Below, piece after piece: positions 24,070 through 35,760 of a stretch of DNA of 64,000 nucleotides (position 1 is the stretch's first letter; the number at the start of each line of letters is the position of its first letter). The position numbers and the translations under genes were made by a program. The notes below the pieces were generated by a model. It was given only the letters and a program-made list of their open reading frames with translations. It made no database searches and was not told the origin of the DNA. The stretch spans positions 71,249,768 to 71,313,767 of the forward strand of contig OZ024826.1 in NCBI GenBank assembly GCA_964016985.1, read 5' to 3'. Origin of the DNA: Anodontia alba. Lineage: Eukaryota; Mollusca; Bivalvia; Lucinida; Lucinidae.

Positions 24070-24755
24070 TCTACAGCTCAGTCCAGATAGACACCGAAAT
24101 CATTAGTGGATCAGCACAGGAAAAAAAAGAAGAAACACAAACATATACGAGTAAATTAACGCTTTTGTCGCTACGATTAAGCAAACATAGGACTTGATTA
24201 CAAATCTCAGTTCAGAGCAACCCGACCATGGACTGCAAAGGCCAGATACACGGCTTCCAGAACAGGTTTAGGTTAGAAAAACTATGGAGTCTGCGCCCCG
24301 ACCCACCGTTGTGCAATGATTGTAAAATTGTAAGCCTTAGTAACGTTAACCTCTAAGCATGCAGTAAAGACATAAACTTAAATACCATTTAATTTACGTT
24401 TACTGTGTATTCTGTTTTTCTTGCACGTTTAGCATCTATACTCTCAAAGGCGAATTAAAATGAACAATGGTTTTGATGTTTATCCGATTAACTGTTTTCA
24501 ACTTGAATTCAAATGTATGTGATGCCTGCTTTTTTCCAATCAGAGAATTTTTTTTCGATGTCTAATATAGTCATCACCGTTTAAAGGTGAAATGAAGAGA
24601 AAAAAAATCTTTTTCAGTGATTTTTTAACCATCGCAAGTTTTTTTTGTTTTTTTTTTGTTTTCTAATGACTGAGAACGCAAAATTCGCCGTTACGAAAAC
24701 ATCTTTTAAAGAGAAGTTATTAATAAAAAAAAAAAAAAGTTGCGTGATTGACCGA
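24070..24755. other. Intronic, nothing recognised
   Basis: Spacer between two direct MITE A copies. It contains only A/T tracts. Confidence 0.4.
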
Positions 24756-24756
24756 T

Positions 24757-25023
24757 CATCACGAAAACATGTCGACCCCCTTAAACCCCACTTTTATATA
24801 GTAAAACTGGGGTTTACAGGGGTATACATTATTTTTCTTATTTCTGTTCAAATACATAGATTGTGGGTACTCGTTAGAACCGCCTCGCCGAGGCGGTTCT
24901 AACGAGTACTCACAAGCTATGTTTTGAGCAGAAATATGAAAAATATCGGATTTTTTTATCTGAAAATTTTCATTTTTTATGGTAAAATTTTCAGTATATT
25001 TGAATAGGCATGTTTTCATAATG
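24757..25023 (+). mobile_element. MITE A, copy 2
   Basis: CATCACGAAAACATG begins it and TGCATT-side ATAGGCATGTTTTCATAATG ends it. The central palindrome at 24854-24922 has arms of about 34 bp around CCTCGCCGAGG. Confidence 0.85.
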
Positions 25024-25068
25024 TATTGCATTTATCTGTATTCCGCTAGATGGTGCACACACTGTACT

Positions 25069-25088
25069 GTGACGTCATTTGAGTCATC
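25069..25088 (+). promoter_or_regulatory. CRE-like plus AP-1-like 20-mer
   Basis: GTGACGTCATTTGAGTCATC holds the palindromic cAMP-response octamer TGACGTCA and the AP-1 heptamer TGAGTCA, six bases apart counting the shared spacing. It occurs again, inverted and identical, at 27946-27965. The motifs are seen; any binding is inference. An ATG followed by a GTGGATAACCTACCA block lies 18 bp downstream. Confidence 0.35.
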
Positions 25089-25089
25089 G

Positions 25090-26360
25090 AGGTGCTGATT
25101 TAGATATGGTGGATAACCTACCAGTGTTTAAACCAGACGCATCCTCTATTCACAATTTCAGTTTAATGTTATTTGTTTTATAGTATTTTACAGTATAATA
25201 CATTTTCGAGCGAATATACTCGTAATTTTATTTTTACGGATAAAGTTAACTTTATAATCCAATAAACGTTTCTCTTTATTTTTTTATGGAAACAAGCCGG
25301 AAAATCAAAGATTCTCGCGACTACAGCTGTCTTGAAGACTTTCACTCTTGCCAATAATTCTATAAGCGGACTACGCGGATGCAAAGGCTGATCAGGACCA
25401 CCAGTGACCCAAACATATATCCACATGCTGGAAGGTCAAATCGTTTGATCGGCGAAAACTTCAATTGCTTCTAAATGCGTAAAATATGCAAAGATGGCAC
25501 CCGCACTATTATTATTATTATTATTATTAGCAGTAGTAGTAATAACACCATCTGCTCTGATCTAGCTCAGGCTACCGTACAACTGTTTGGTTCTCTAATG
25601 ATAAGCATTGGGTTCATAAACAGAAAAGTGACGAAATAGCAATTGTTTTTTGTATCTTATTTGGTTATGCGTCGCAGGTCTGCGCGAAATCGCAGTCTGA
25701 TCAAGACTGTCGCAGTTTTTCACTCCGTAGCGCCATGACAGCCTGGCTATATAATAAAGAAAGTCACTTGATTTTGACAGTGTGTGCTTTATAATAAAGA
25801 GCAAACACTGTTCGCCTTATTATTGAAGGTAAAATTCTGACCAGACTAGAAACACAAACTAAGAAGTTTATATGCAGCATTTTATTTATTTATTTCCTGG
25901 ATTTGTTATCCTCTTATTTATCACGGTTATAATTCAGATACAATATGGTAAAATCTGGTTTATCTACCTATTAATTCCGATTTTGTTCTTTCACACAAGA
26001 AAGGACATTACATAAGAAAGCGAGAAATTCGTGACCAATATACTGGTACTGCGGTGCGCTTCTGAAGTGGACTTCAAACAGCCATAAAACACGCACACGG
26101 CTAACGACGTGTTTATTCGAAAGGACTGGCAGTATATGGGATCTGGCATGAGAAAATGTACCTTCTGAGCATAAGCAGACACCAATGGCACAGATCAGCC
26201 TACGCATCCGCACAGTCTGATCTGAGTCATCGTTGTATGTTTACAGACTCATTGGAAACTGTGGAAATGCAAAACCCCTTATCGGATAAAGCGTTTCCCC
26301 GGCTGATCTGGATATTTACTGCATACTCCGAAGAAACCTTTTCTCGTGCGAAAACATGCA
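25090..26360. other. Intronic, nothing recognised
   Basis: A short (ATT)n lies at 25508-25530. The words near 26195-26232 (CAGTCTGATCTGAGTC) recall the inverted repeat at 30281-30460. No exon was seen. Confidence 0.4.
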
Positions 26361-26361
26361 C

Positions 26362-26392
<31 letters not shown>

Positions 26393-26472
26393 GAGAGAGA
26401 GAGAGAGAGAGAGACACACACACACAGAGACACAGAAAGAGAGACTTGCCCAAATCTGTAATGTTTATATAA

Positions 26473-26506
<34 letters not shown>
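26362..26506. repeat. (GA)n/(GACA)n and (CA)n microsatellites
   Basis: Interrupted (GA)n with GACA units at 26362-26415, (CA)n at 26415-26425, and a clean (CA)n at 26476-26505. Confidence 0.9.
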
Positions 26507-26507
<1 letters not shown>

Positions 26508-26829
26508 AAAATAGTCCCATATCTGAATTATTCTAATAAATAAGATTTTTTGCGCAAATTAGAACCCCGCAAGACACCATGGAAATATAACGTTATCTTA
26601 CCATCTATACGAGAACAACGAAGATGTGGACAAGCTTCTGTGCATCGGCGTTAACTTATCAGGATTATTCTTAAATTGTGAAAGCCATGTCCGAAATTTT
26701 ATTTATCTACAGACAGAATATAGACGGATATATTTCCAATTCAGCGGTTTTATCACAATTTTCGATACGATTTTGACACCAGTTTGTTGACTTTTTCATG
26801 GACTTTCTCATGGTCTTTCATTAGCACTG

Positions 26830-27943
26830 GCAATAAAAGCGCTGCAAGCACCTCACCATGCCCCGCCACTGCACTTACATCAAGTAAGCGCCATAACTCT
26901 GTCAAAAATAAAACTTGTTCTACATGTTATGTCTCTTCACATTTTTGCAAGGCTTCAAGAAAATCTCTGAAACTGTTTTCAAGCTATAGAAAAGACGCAC
27001 GTATATGATTTGGATCACTTTTGACAATGTTCAAAGGGCAGTAACTCCAAAAGCAGGTAAGACAGAGTTACGGTTCTTGTGTTTTGCTAATTGTATCATG
27101 GTAATATACATTTGCACAAAGTTTCAAGAAAATATCTAGAACAGTTTTCAAGTTACACAGTGGACACAAATAAATCACAGAAATAACTATTTTCACAGTT
27201 CAAAGGGCCATAACTCCCAAAGTAGGTTAACATAGTTACGGTTCTTGTGTTCTGCATCTCATCCTATGACGCTTTACATTTGTGTAAAGTTTCATCAAAA
27301 TATCTGGAACGGTTTTCAACTTACAGAGCGGACACGAGTACATAGTAGAAATTTCTTTTTTTAATATCTGCTATGTTCAAAGGGCCGCAACTCCAAAAGT
27401 AGGCTAACCAGAGTTACGTTTTTTATGTTCTGCACGTTGTTTTATAGTGCTTTACATTTGTGAGAAGATTCATCAAAATATCTGGAACGATTTTCAACTT
27501 ACAGAGCGGACACGCGTGCATGATAGAAATGGCTATGTTCAATCTTCAAAAGGCAATTACTCGGAAATTAGGCAAAGCAGAGTTACGGTTTGTGTGTTCT
27601 CAACATTGTCTTATAGTGATTTGCTTTATTTGTGTGAAGTTTCATCAAAATATCTGGGACGGTTATCAACTTACAGAGCGGGCACGAGTACATGGTAGAA
27701 ATGGCTATGTTCAGTGTTCAAAGGGCAATAACTCCAAAAGTAGACAAACCAGTGCTACGGTTCATGTGTTCTGCACGACGTCTGATAGTGCTTTACATTT
27801 GTATGAAGTTTGATGAAAATATCTCAGACGGTATCAGAGTTATGGAGCGGACACGAATGATGGAAGCGCTGACGGACGGACACTCAAAATTTCGGACGGT
27901 ATAACATAATACCCTCGCCACTTGATGGGGCGGGGCATAAAAA
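26830..27943 (+). mobile_element. Pearl-like element, copy P2
   Basis: The left end has ATAAAAGCGCTGCAAGC and ATGCCCCGCCAC (26858-26869). The core is about five or six units of 150-170 bp with the phrases GTTCAAAGGGC.ATAACTCC, GTTACGGTTC.TGTGTTCTGC, AAGTTTCATCAAAATATCTG and CTTACAGAGCGGACACGAGT. The tail has GACGGACGGACACTC, ACCCTCGCCACTTGATGGGG and CGGGGCAT. The same element in the same orientation lies at 43511-44592. It is non-coding. Confidence 0.8.
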
Positions 27944-27945
27944 AG

Positions 27946-27965
27946 GATGACTCAAATGACGTCAC
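27946..27965 (-). promoter_or_regulatory. Inverted twin of the CRE/AP-1 20-mer
   Basis: The exact reverse complement of 25069-25088, starting three bases after the end of the pearl-like element. Confidence 0.35.
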
Positions 27966-28154
27966 GGCTTCTTGGTCTCGTGACCAAAAAATTACTTTTT
28001 GTGTATCAGGTAGCGGAAAGGTAAATCGAAAACTAAGTTCGAGAACGGGAATACAATTCCTCGACTGATACTGCAAATGCCAATTTTTATGTTACTTTTT
28101 TCATTTATTGGAAAAAAAACACATATAGTTTAAAACATTTTCATTTCATCTTTA

Positions 28155-28350
28155 AGGAGATTACATTTTCAGGGAGGCAACCTCTTGCCTTTCTCATGAA
28201 AACGGGCTTACTCTAAAAGAACAGTAGTTCCTCCAACGGGAACACTTTCATTCATTTTTTAATAAACCCTTTTTCGAAGGGACTTACAGGAAGTCACAAA
28301 AGTCATCATTCCTGTAAAAAAAATGGCGGAAAATTTACTATCTGTAATTA
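28155..28350 (+). repeat. Repeat E, copy 2
   Basis: Contains CAGGGAGGCAA, a decayed hairpin (TCTAAAAGAACAGTAGTTCC), CAGGAAGTCACAAAAG and ATGGCGGAAAATTTACTA (ATG at 28323), in the same order as 16795-17015. Confidence 0.65.
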
Positions 28351-28354
28351 ACGA

Positions 28355-29085
28355 GAAAAAGAACTTCAATACTGTCATAAAGTCTCCAAAAGTTGGACAG
28401 AGCTACTTTTTGCAGCATCTTACACTTTTTATCAATAAAATGCCCATTCATTTAATTATGAAGGTCTGCAGATATGACTATTAAAACAAATACACGCGTT
28501 TAAAGTGGAAACCTTGCTAAACTTTTGATATGGTGCATATCTATACTTCATAATTAGAACAGTTGTGAAGAAATGTTTCATCATTATTAATACAATTTTA
28601 CAGAATATCAGCTTGTCCTATGTTTGTATCGATCTAAACTTTGTTGATGAATATCTTGCCTCTCCACACCAAGTGTGAAAACTAATTCCAACTTAAAAAT
28701 CACAATACTTTCACTGCCGATTGACACTACTGTTAATAACTGTTTACAAAACACAACATTGAAGTGTTGTTTTGCCAATAAAATCCCTCAATACTTCGAT
28801 ATTCTGTTGCTATAGTTACATTTTCACTTAAGTTGCAATAATCGAGCACAAACAAATCCGCTGAAATTAGAGAAATCTGCTTAATCCATCCATGCCTAGA
28901 GTCCAAAAATTATATTTCAAGCCATTGTAGACCCGGACCAAACGTTGCAGAATACGGTGTCTGATCATTATCTACACTATTTGCCATGAAACTTGCAATT
29001 TCCGTCAAAGATCGACTAAGTCAATATCAGTATATGATGATAATTGTGTAGATAATAGGTCTTTCCTATAGCCACTCTCTAGGCA
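28355..29085. other. Intronic, nothing recognised
   Basis: AT-rich sequence between repeat E and MITE B; no exon seen. Confidence 0.4.
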
Positions 29086-29087
29086 AA

Positions 29088-29246
29088 TTTAGCAGACGAC
29101 GAACATATGATATTTTTTTTCCTCAGAACGCAGACGTTGACATTTCCTGCAAACTGACTCCTAATGATACAATTTGCATGAACGATCAAGGCTTATTTTC
29201 CGGGAAATTAATTTTTTTTCTAAATGTCGTCTGCTGAATTTTTTCC
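29088..29246. mobile_element. MITE B, well-preserved copy
   Basis: AAATTTAGCAGACGAC faces GTCGTCTGCTGAATTTTTT. Inside, TTGACATTTCCTGCAAACTG faces CAATTTGCATGAAC. It lies in the intron about 160 bp downstream of the splice donor of exon 29404-29649. Confidence 0.75.
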
Positions 29247-29403
29247 CAAACATGCTCAGCGTAATGATTGTCAGGCATTAATGAGTTTATAAGATGTATA
29301 GCAAATATCATAATTTTTATAACAGGCTCAATCATACCGCGTTCTATTTTCAAGCTTTGGTTGTATTCCTTACTTCGGGTTATCACTGACTTTAGACACT
29401 TAC

Positions 29404-29649
29404 CGTAGGCCGTATTGTACAACACTCCCACATCTTTCCAGTGGTAATGCTGGAACAAATCTCTGATGGCAAGGGTATACGTGTGTATATCAGGGACCAT
29501 CCTAATATGGTATGATGATAATGGTTGTTCCACGGGAACAGGCGACGTAATAAAGTAAGGCATGCGGAGATGATCAGTGACGGCAGCAAGTAGTTTGTTA
29601 TATTCACCCACTGTTACCACAACGTCTGATCGTTTAATCATCTCAAAAG
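29404..29649 (-). CDS. Ionotropic glutamate receptor, amino-terminal domain exon (second recognised)
   Basis: A 246-nt internal exon. Acceptor: GATATTTCAG|CT. Donor: CTACG|GTAAGT, a perfect consensus. Both borders are phase 1. It encodes FEMIKRSDVVVTVGEYNKLL, a stretch DHLRMPYFITSPVP, then YHIRMVPDIHTYTLAIRDLF and HYHWKDVGVLYNTAYG. The order is that of the first-lobe to second-lobe crossover in kainate/AMPA receptor amino-terminal domains: a 'vvaviG' strand, 'vPyi.t.', '.y.v.l.Pd...l..ai.dl...y.W..v.vlYd...g'. Joining exon 35085-35216 gives alanine (G+CT); joining 22801-22994 gives glycine (G+GT). The receptor would be a secreted-side domain of a synaptic ligand-gated cation channel. Orphan guanylate-cyclase-type receptors share this fold but fit less well. 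Confidence 0.88.
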
Positions 29650-29683
29650 CTGAAATATCCACAATACTTCACAATTAGAAACT

Positions 29684-29711
29684 AAAAAAAAAAAAAAAAA
29701 AAAAAAAAAAA
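29684..29711. repeat. Poly-A tract (poly-T on the gene strand)
   Basis: 28 A residues, 35 bp upstream of the exon acceptor on the gene strand. Confidence 0.95.
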
Positions 29712-29714
29712 CGA

Positions 29715-30060
29715 TATGTGAACAGGTATTAAAACATACATTTCTATGTACAAGCATTACTATTTCAATGTTTTAGCAACCCCACTTCCTCGCTATAATA
29801 AAATGGTTAAAATATTTCTCATTGTATCACGCTTAAAAACTTTAAATCCTCACACTGGTTTTATTTTCATACAGTTTTTTCTGCTTTCTGTTCTTCTGTT
29901 ACGGTTCCTCTTAGTTTGTTGGTTCTGTTTTGGTGAACGTGTTGTTTTATGTTGCAATTACATATCATGTCACAAAAGCCTACCTGATGACTTGGGAAGG
30001 AAGGCTGTGTTCCATGATTGTGTTTTTTTCTGGATACCTACATTTCTTATATTTTGAGCC
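29715..30060. other. Intronic; fragment of a dispersed repeat
   Basis: The words near 29890-30030 (GGTTCCTCTTAGTTTGTTGG, AAGGCTGTGTTCCATGATTG) recall those near 52200-52260 and 31020-31065. Confidence 0.4.
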
Positions 30061-30062
30061 GG

Positions 30063-30485
30063 GACACAGCATTTCCTACAAGACTGGTTTAAACTTTATT
30101 TTATTTTATAGAATATACCTGTAGATACACTATGCAAAGAACACATCAATATCACAAATACAAATATTATAGAAAAGAGATCCAGAAGTAAGTCCAAAGA
30201 CTTATTTAAATCTGTTTCCTTAAATGTACAGTGCAATATTACAATGTAGTTCTCTTAACATTTCGTAGGATTGCAAGTGTGCATGTGCGCCCAGTGAAGA
30301 CTCAGATAAGCATGTGTATCCGTGCAGGCTGATCAGAGTCTTCGTTGTCCCCTTGAAGACGTTTTGAATCCTTGGCCACAGAGTGCCCTACGAAGACTGA
30401 TCAAACTGCGCGGAAGCGCATCCGCGCAGGCTGATCTGAGTCTTCTCTGGGCGCACATGCAATTTTGTAGGAAATGCTGTGCCTC
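30063..30485. mobile_element. Nested inverted-repeat element
   Basis: The inner terminal repeat GCATGTGCGCCCAG.GAAGAC (30281 on) faces its complement ending CTGGGCGCACATGC at 30460. The flanks continue inverted (CATTTCGTAGGATTGCA against a complement at 30461-30476). An outer GACACAGCATTTCCTAC at 30065 faces GTAGGAAATGCTGTGCC at 30468. Internal AGGCTGATC words repeat. It is a MITE, or one MITE inside another. Confidence 0.65.
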
Positions 30486-30489
30486 TGTT

Positions 30490-31410
30490 TATTTACAATT
30501 AGCTCTCCATTTGTAAAGCACATAGCGTATTTACATATTTTATGCCCTACTAGGACAATGTACAATGTATGGCGTACAGATAGTGTCATTAACACGCTCA
30601 CTTTATGTGAATTCGGAAGTGCTTCCTAATGTTTTGCCTGATTTCATTCAATACAAACAAGTAATGCAAGTTCTGTAGCTTGTCACGCTTTGGCCTTGTT
30701 TTTAACATACATCTGCGTCTTTTCAAATAACATAACAAAAGTTACAGGGATGGTACACAGAGTGTCAAAGTCTGTAAAATTAAATATGTAGATACTCACG
30801 AAAAGCCACCATGTTCCGTTTAATGTGTCCTTTCCTGTTTATCTCCCATAGTTATTTTTGAGCTGCGTTAGAACTTAGAGCGAGGTTTCGCACGAGTAAA
30901 ACTTGTTAACGTCTAGAGTACGTTTTCCAGCTGACCGGAACAATGCGGTTCCACTGCTACATTTATTTATTGATCCTACGTCGGTTATTAGAAATGTTTC
31001 ATTTTATTTTGTCACTTCTCTTCTCTTCTTTCTCGGTGCTTCGGAAGGTTGTGCTTCGTCATATTGGCCTTTCCTGTTTTTTGGGGGTTTTTTTTTTGTT
31101 TTTTTTTTTTTTGTTTTTTTTTCATTAAATTTTTAGATAAATATATCCGTTACCGTGCTGAGACTGTGTTATACATTTGAGCAATATAAATCACCATATT
31201 ACACAGCTATCAAAGGGATATCAACGAATCACGGTCAGTTTTCAATATCAGAACGATTAACTGTTCTATTCCTAGGTACAAACAGATGTCTATTTACTGA
31301 CTACCGCTGAAACTCAAGATAAGATGAATAAAATCAGAGTCACTTCTGTAACTTAATAGATGTGTGTTTCTTATATAAACAAGAGCACCTTCACAGATGT
31401 GTGCTACTTA
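30490..31410. other. Intronic, no gene recognised
   Basis: A T-rich patch lies at 31080-31122. Dispersed words near 31020-31065 (TTTCTCGGTGCTTCGGAAGG) resemble 4688-4715. Confidence 0.4.
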
Positions 31411-31416
31411 TATAAA

Positions 31417-34278
31417 ACAAGAGAACCATGGTTGTCTTTAACGCTCATCAGTGCTGAAAAGTAGGTCAAGGTCACTGAATGTCTATGATATTCATTCATC
31501 TGGAGGACATAACCCTTAAGATATTCATGCCCCTAATCTGCAAGTTGAAGAAAGTTCCAATTAAAACCGATGGAGCTATGCAGTAAAAAATGTTAAGAAC
31601 AGGCATCTTTAGCAATCAAGAGACATAATTCTATGTATCAGAATGTGTATGTTTTCATTTTTTTTTTTTTTTTTTTTTTTTTCGAAATCAAACTTTTTTG
31701 AAAGTTTATCCTTGTCCTCCTTATATGCAGAAATAACCAATAAAAACTGATAGAGCTATACCCCTATAAGCTTTTTAGCGGTCAATGACCATGTAAAGCG
31801 AAGTGTGAAAAGATGGTCTAGGTTGCACAAATTTAATACTATGGCTGCCTTTCAATCAGATTGGCATGCATTGGTGTTAATGTGCACCAATTTTTTAGAC
31901 CGAAGCACATGATATACAGATTTTCATTGTTTTGTGAATGAACAGTATATTTTACTGTAACTTTGGTATATACACCTGAACTCTTTTTCGTGATTTATCA
32001 AAACAAAATGCTTTTGTGAAAGTTAACCTAACTGATACCGCATATACTTAACAAAAGAAGAAACTTGAGAGTGGCTTCGTCTGTATTTCATACAAACAGA
32101 CAGAAACTTAGCTTCCCAACCTTTGAAGATTATTCCTCCACGGTCCTGCTACTATGTTGTTTGAATTTAACAAGAAACGACCTTTTGTAAGATTTGTACT
32201 TGAACAATTGACTGAATTTTGTACCAAAATAAAAGCGTCGCAGACACTGCATGATACCCCGCTACTGCCGAATAACAAAACATGTAGAGAAGATGGCTAA
32301 ATAAACCTTTAGCTACCTCATAATTTTGAGAAACAATGTTCGATTGACTGCAACCTTAAAACAAAATGACAAGGCTAGAAATAAACACATGGCCAGAAAA
32401 GAAGAGCATCTATCTTAACAGAGTATTTAACGTTCTCTAACTTTGGTGAACTGCAACCTCAGAAAAATAATCAGTGCTTCACATCATAACTTTAAGCTTG
32501 ATCCGATGAAAACTGTAGGAGGAGTTATCAACAAATGAAGTGCAGATGGAGGGCAGAAGGGTGGTGGATCGTGATAGTAATACGATATTATGCGCTGCTG
32601 CACAGCATGGTCTTAGTATATATGTAATATCGCATTTATTAAACGAAAATTGTAGTTGTTAGCCAGAAACAAAGTCATGTCTACGAATCTTTAAAGGGTC
32701 ATAACTTCAAAAGAACACACGTTGCTCCACCGCATCTTCTTACTACGTATCCAATAACTGTCAGCTTGATAAATGAAAACCGTAGAAGGAGTTGGCCGGA
32801 AATAAAGTCGTGTGTGACCTTATTTTAAAGAGTGATAACTCTATCAAATTTGGAGTACTGTAACCTCGAAACAGTCTAATGTAAACTGTAGGAGGAATTA
32901 GCCGGAAATGAAGTCATATCTGAACAATCTTTATAAAATACTCTGCCAAAAGTTTGTATACTGTAACATCGAAACAATACATGCTGTACCACTTGCCTAA
33001 CTGTCCACCAAGTTTCCTCAACCCCATTCAATGAAAATTGTAGGAAAGGTTATCCTGAAACCAAGTCATGTCAGAAAAAAATCAAAACATAGTGATTTGG
33101 TGCTCTGTAACTTCGACATAACATGCGCTGTACCATTCATTGTTTAACTGTCCACCAGATTGCAACCCAATCCGGAAGAGGAGTTCGCTGGAAATGAAGT
33201 CATACCTGAACAATCTTTAAAGAACAATATCAAAATTTGGTGTACTGTAATCTCGAAATAATATGCGTTGTATCACTTCATGACCTAACTGTCCACCAAG
33301 TTTCAGCCTCATTTTATAAAAACAGTAGGAGGAGTTATCCGGAAACAAAGTCATGTCTGAAAAATCTTAAAAAAAATAGTGACAAATCAATCAAAATTTC
33401 GTAAACTTTAACCTCAAAACAATATGCGCTGTATCACCTCACATTTTAACTGTCCACCAAGTTCCAACCCGAACTTATATGTAAGGTTCTGGAAGATCTG
33501 ATCAAAACTGAAGGAGTTATGCTGATGACAAGGACGGAAATAGGCTATTTCAGCAATAAATGGGGCGTAACTCTAAAATAAATAATCTGATCTGGACAGT
33601 TCTTGTATTTGTTGAGATTCCATCCATGTCCACTTTATCTGCAAGTTTCAGGATGATCTGATCAAACTGAACGAGTTACGCTGATGTTAAAGTCAAATAT
33701 AGACAATCAAGTGGACGTAGTTCTAAGACAAATTATCCGATCTAGCCAGGTATTAAACACATCCGAGATTTAATCCCTGTCCACCTTATCTACAAGTTTC
33801 ATGAAGAGTTCGATAAAAACTGAACGAGTTATGCTGATAAAAATATCAAACAGGCTTTTTCAGCAACCATGGGGACGTAACTCTAAGATTTATGATCCAA
33901 TCTGGCCAATTTTCGAAATCATCCGAGATTTCATCCATGTCCACCTTGACTGCAAGTTTCAGAAAGATCCGATCAAAACTGAAGGTTATGCTATTGACAA
34001 GTGTTTTCCTATTGTAAGTCTATGGGATACAAACAAGTATATTTCCATTGTTAGTCTATGGGACCTTGTGGTAACAAAGGTTTTCCTTGGATTTCCGTAA
34101 AAAGCTTATGTCATCAATCCCACACCAAAGGCATCCTGTAGATGGGAAATGATTGAGATCAGCCTGCAGACTGCGGAGATTTAATTGGTCAGAGATGCTG
34201 ACGAACGATGGACGACGGACGAAGGATAGACCACCATCCAATAAGCTCCCCTGGAGCCTTCGGTCCAGGTGAGCTAAT
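31417..34278 (+). mobile_element. Large pearl-like element P4 with two internal arrays
   Basis: The left end reads AACAAGAGAACCATGGTTG. The first array (about 32440-33480) has a unit near 150 bp with CTGTCCACCAAGTTTC, GTAGGAGGAGTTA.CCGGAAA and CTGTAACCTCGAAACAATAT. The second (about 33490-34110) has a different unit of similar length with AACGAGTTATGCTGATGA, GACGTAACTCTAAGA and TCCATGTCCACCTT.TCTGC. The tail has GACGAACGATGGACGACGGA, a hairpin CCTGGA..TCCAGG (34250-34269) and GGTGAGCTAAT. It is non-coding and lies in the receptor intron. Confidence 0.75.
31658..31682. repeat. Poly-T tract
   Basis: About 25 T residues within element P4. Confidence 0.9.
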
Positions 34279-34284
34279 CTTAGT

Positions 34285-35080
34285 GCTTTTCGTACGTTTG
34301 TTGGATTTGTTCGATTTGGATTTGTCGGTTTCCTTTTCCTCTTGGGGTCTGGGAAGGGCTGATTGTGGCACTCCCTGGACTTTTCTCTTACTTTTTTTTT
34401 CTAAAATAAGTTAAAATTATTCTGAATCTAAATCAGCAGAAAACTTCAGAACGTTTGGTATCACGTATTTTGATCTGTCATCACGATAAATTTTTGGTAC
34501 TGAACACGTAATTCTTGGTGACATTCAGGCGTTCTAGTAACACTAACGTCTGGTTTGATGAAATAGGAAGTGAATGAGATATCAAATTCCGTCCTTTAAA
34601 ATGGCAATGTCCGGGCAGTCGGGCGAGCGTCTGGCGTCGGGCACCGTCCAAGATTTACCTTTTGGTTAACATTTTTCAAAGTGATATGTTGCCTTTATTC
34701 TTCAGTGAATTGCTTTCATATTCGGACTATTGCTTCATTGGATGGACCCCATTCATATACAATCCATTAATGGCACCAAGGGCTAAATTTTATATATATA
34801 TATATATATTTGTACGTTCTGTCTATGCCTTTGCTTCTGCTTAATTTCATGAAAACTTGTTTTAATTATGAATATTTAATTCTGTTGTTTACTATTATGG
34901 TTTGAAATATCCTATCAAATGGTGAAAACCGTTGTAGTGTTTTAGAAAATGTGATCACTTTACTTTGTTTAGAAAACTGTCGCCTTTGCTTCTGCCGGAG
35001 TAATTAGCCTATTCCAAACCAGTACTAAAACACCCGTCCATAATGCCGTGAGACATTTTATTTTAACAATAAATAATGAT
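34285..35080. other. Intronic; dispersed-repeat fragments
   Basis: 34359-34392 matches the complement of 18195-18235. 34590-34670 shares phrases with 1935-2010. A short (AT)n lies at 34790-34809. No exon. Confidence 0.45.
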
Positions 35081-35084
35081 TTAC

Positions 35085-35216
35085 CAGTATCAAGGGACTC
35101 CACATTAAACCATGGTGTAACGTTGAGCTGTGTAGATGTGACAGAGTGGGAACCATTGATATAACCGTACTGTTGTACTATTTCTATCCAAGACGAGAAT
35201 CTAGAATGGAGAATAC
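35085..35216 (-). CDS. Ionotropic glutamate receptor, amino-terminal domain exon (first recognised)
   Basis: A 132-nt internal exon. Acceptor: TTTTCTTTCCAG|GT at 35217-35218. Donor: GATACTG|GTAAAT at 35083-35084. Both borders are phase 1, so it is symmetric like exon 29404-29649. It encodes ILHSRFSSWIEIVQQYGYIN, then GSHSVTSTQLNV and PWFNVESLDT. In kainate/AMPA receptors this is where the first helix of the domain ('.f..av..iN') is followed by the '..l......d......f.a....c' segment. Two NxS/T sequons (NGS and NVT) suit an extracellular glycoprotein. Splicing to 29404-29649 gives an unbroken frame. The upstream partner must end with one base of a split codon. Confidence 0.83.
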
Positions 35217-35562
35217 CTGGAAAGAAAAATAAAAGATAAGCCATTCACCGCTGATTGCACGCTACTTCTTTGAAACGAGACATCACCTTTGCTGGAAATA
35301 GGTATGTCGGACAATTCAAAAGAGGAATGGCAAATAGAATAGATCCTGATGAGACGGGTCGCCAAGATTTACATTGTTTTCAAAAGCATATGTTTTGGTC
35401 TGCAGGGCTGAGAAGATAAGTTTGCTAGCAGATAGTCGCAACATTTCGGTGACCTTTCATTACATCAGAACAAGCTCTACGAATTAAAGACTCCGTATGC
35501 CTCAAAATAGACATTTTATTATGCAAGAAAGGTTTAATAAATTGATATATGGTATTAATACA

Positions 35563-35760
35563 ATCATAAAATGTAGCACCTGACAGCCTGTAAAATTTCA
35601 GTTAGTCTCTTGTTCTTGAAATGAAATGATTTTTTACCGTATCTCTGAATTAATGTTGGCAACGATAGATACGATAAAAAAATCATTTCATTTTGATCCA
35701 GTTCAAAAATGAGAGACTAACTGAAATTTTACAGGCTGTCAGATGCCACATTTTATGATC
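35563..35760. mobile_element. Hairpin MITE with about 50-bp near-perfect arms
   Basis: ATCATAAAATGT.GCA.CTGACAGCCTGTAAAATTTC with AGTTAGTCTC on the left faces its complement on the right. A second inner pair (TGAAATGATTTTTTA facing AAAAAAATCATTTCA) nearly closes the loop. It lies 350 bp upstream of the receptor exon at 35085. Confidence 0.8.

Noticed and set aside
26362..26506. CRISPR-like array
   Set aside because: Simple dinucleotide and tetranucleotide repeats without spacers, in an animal genome.
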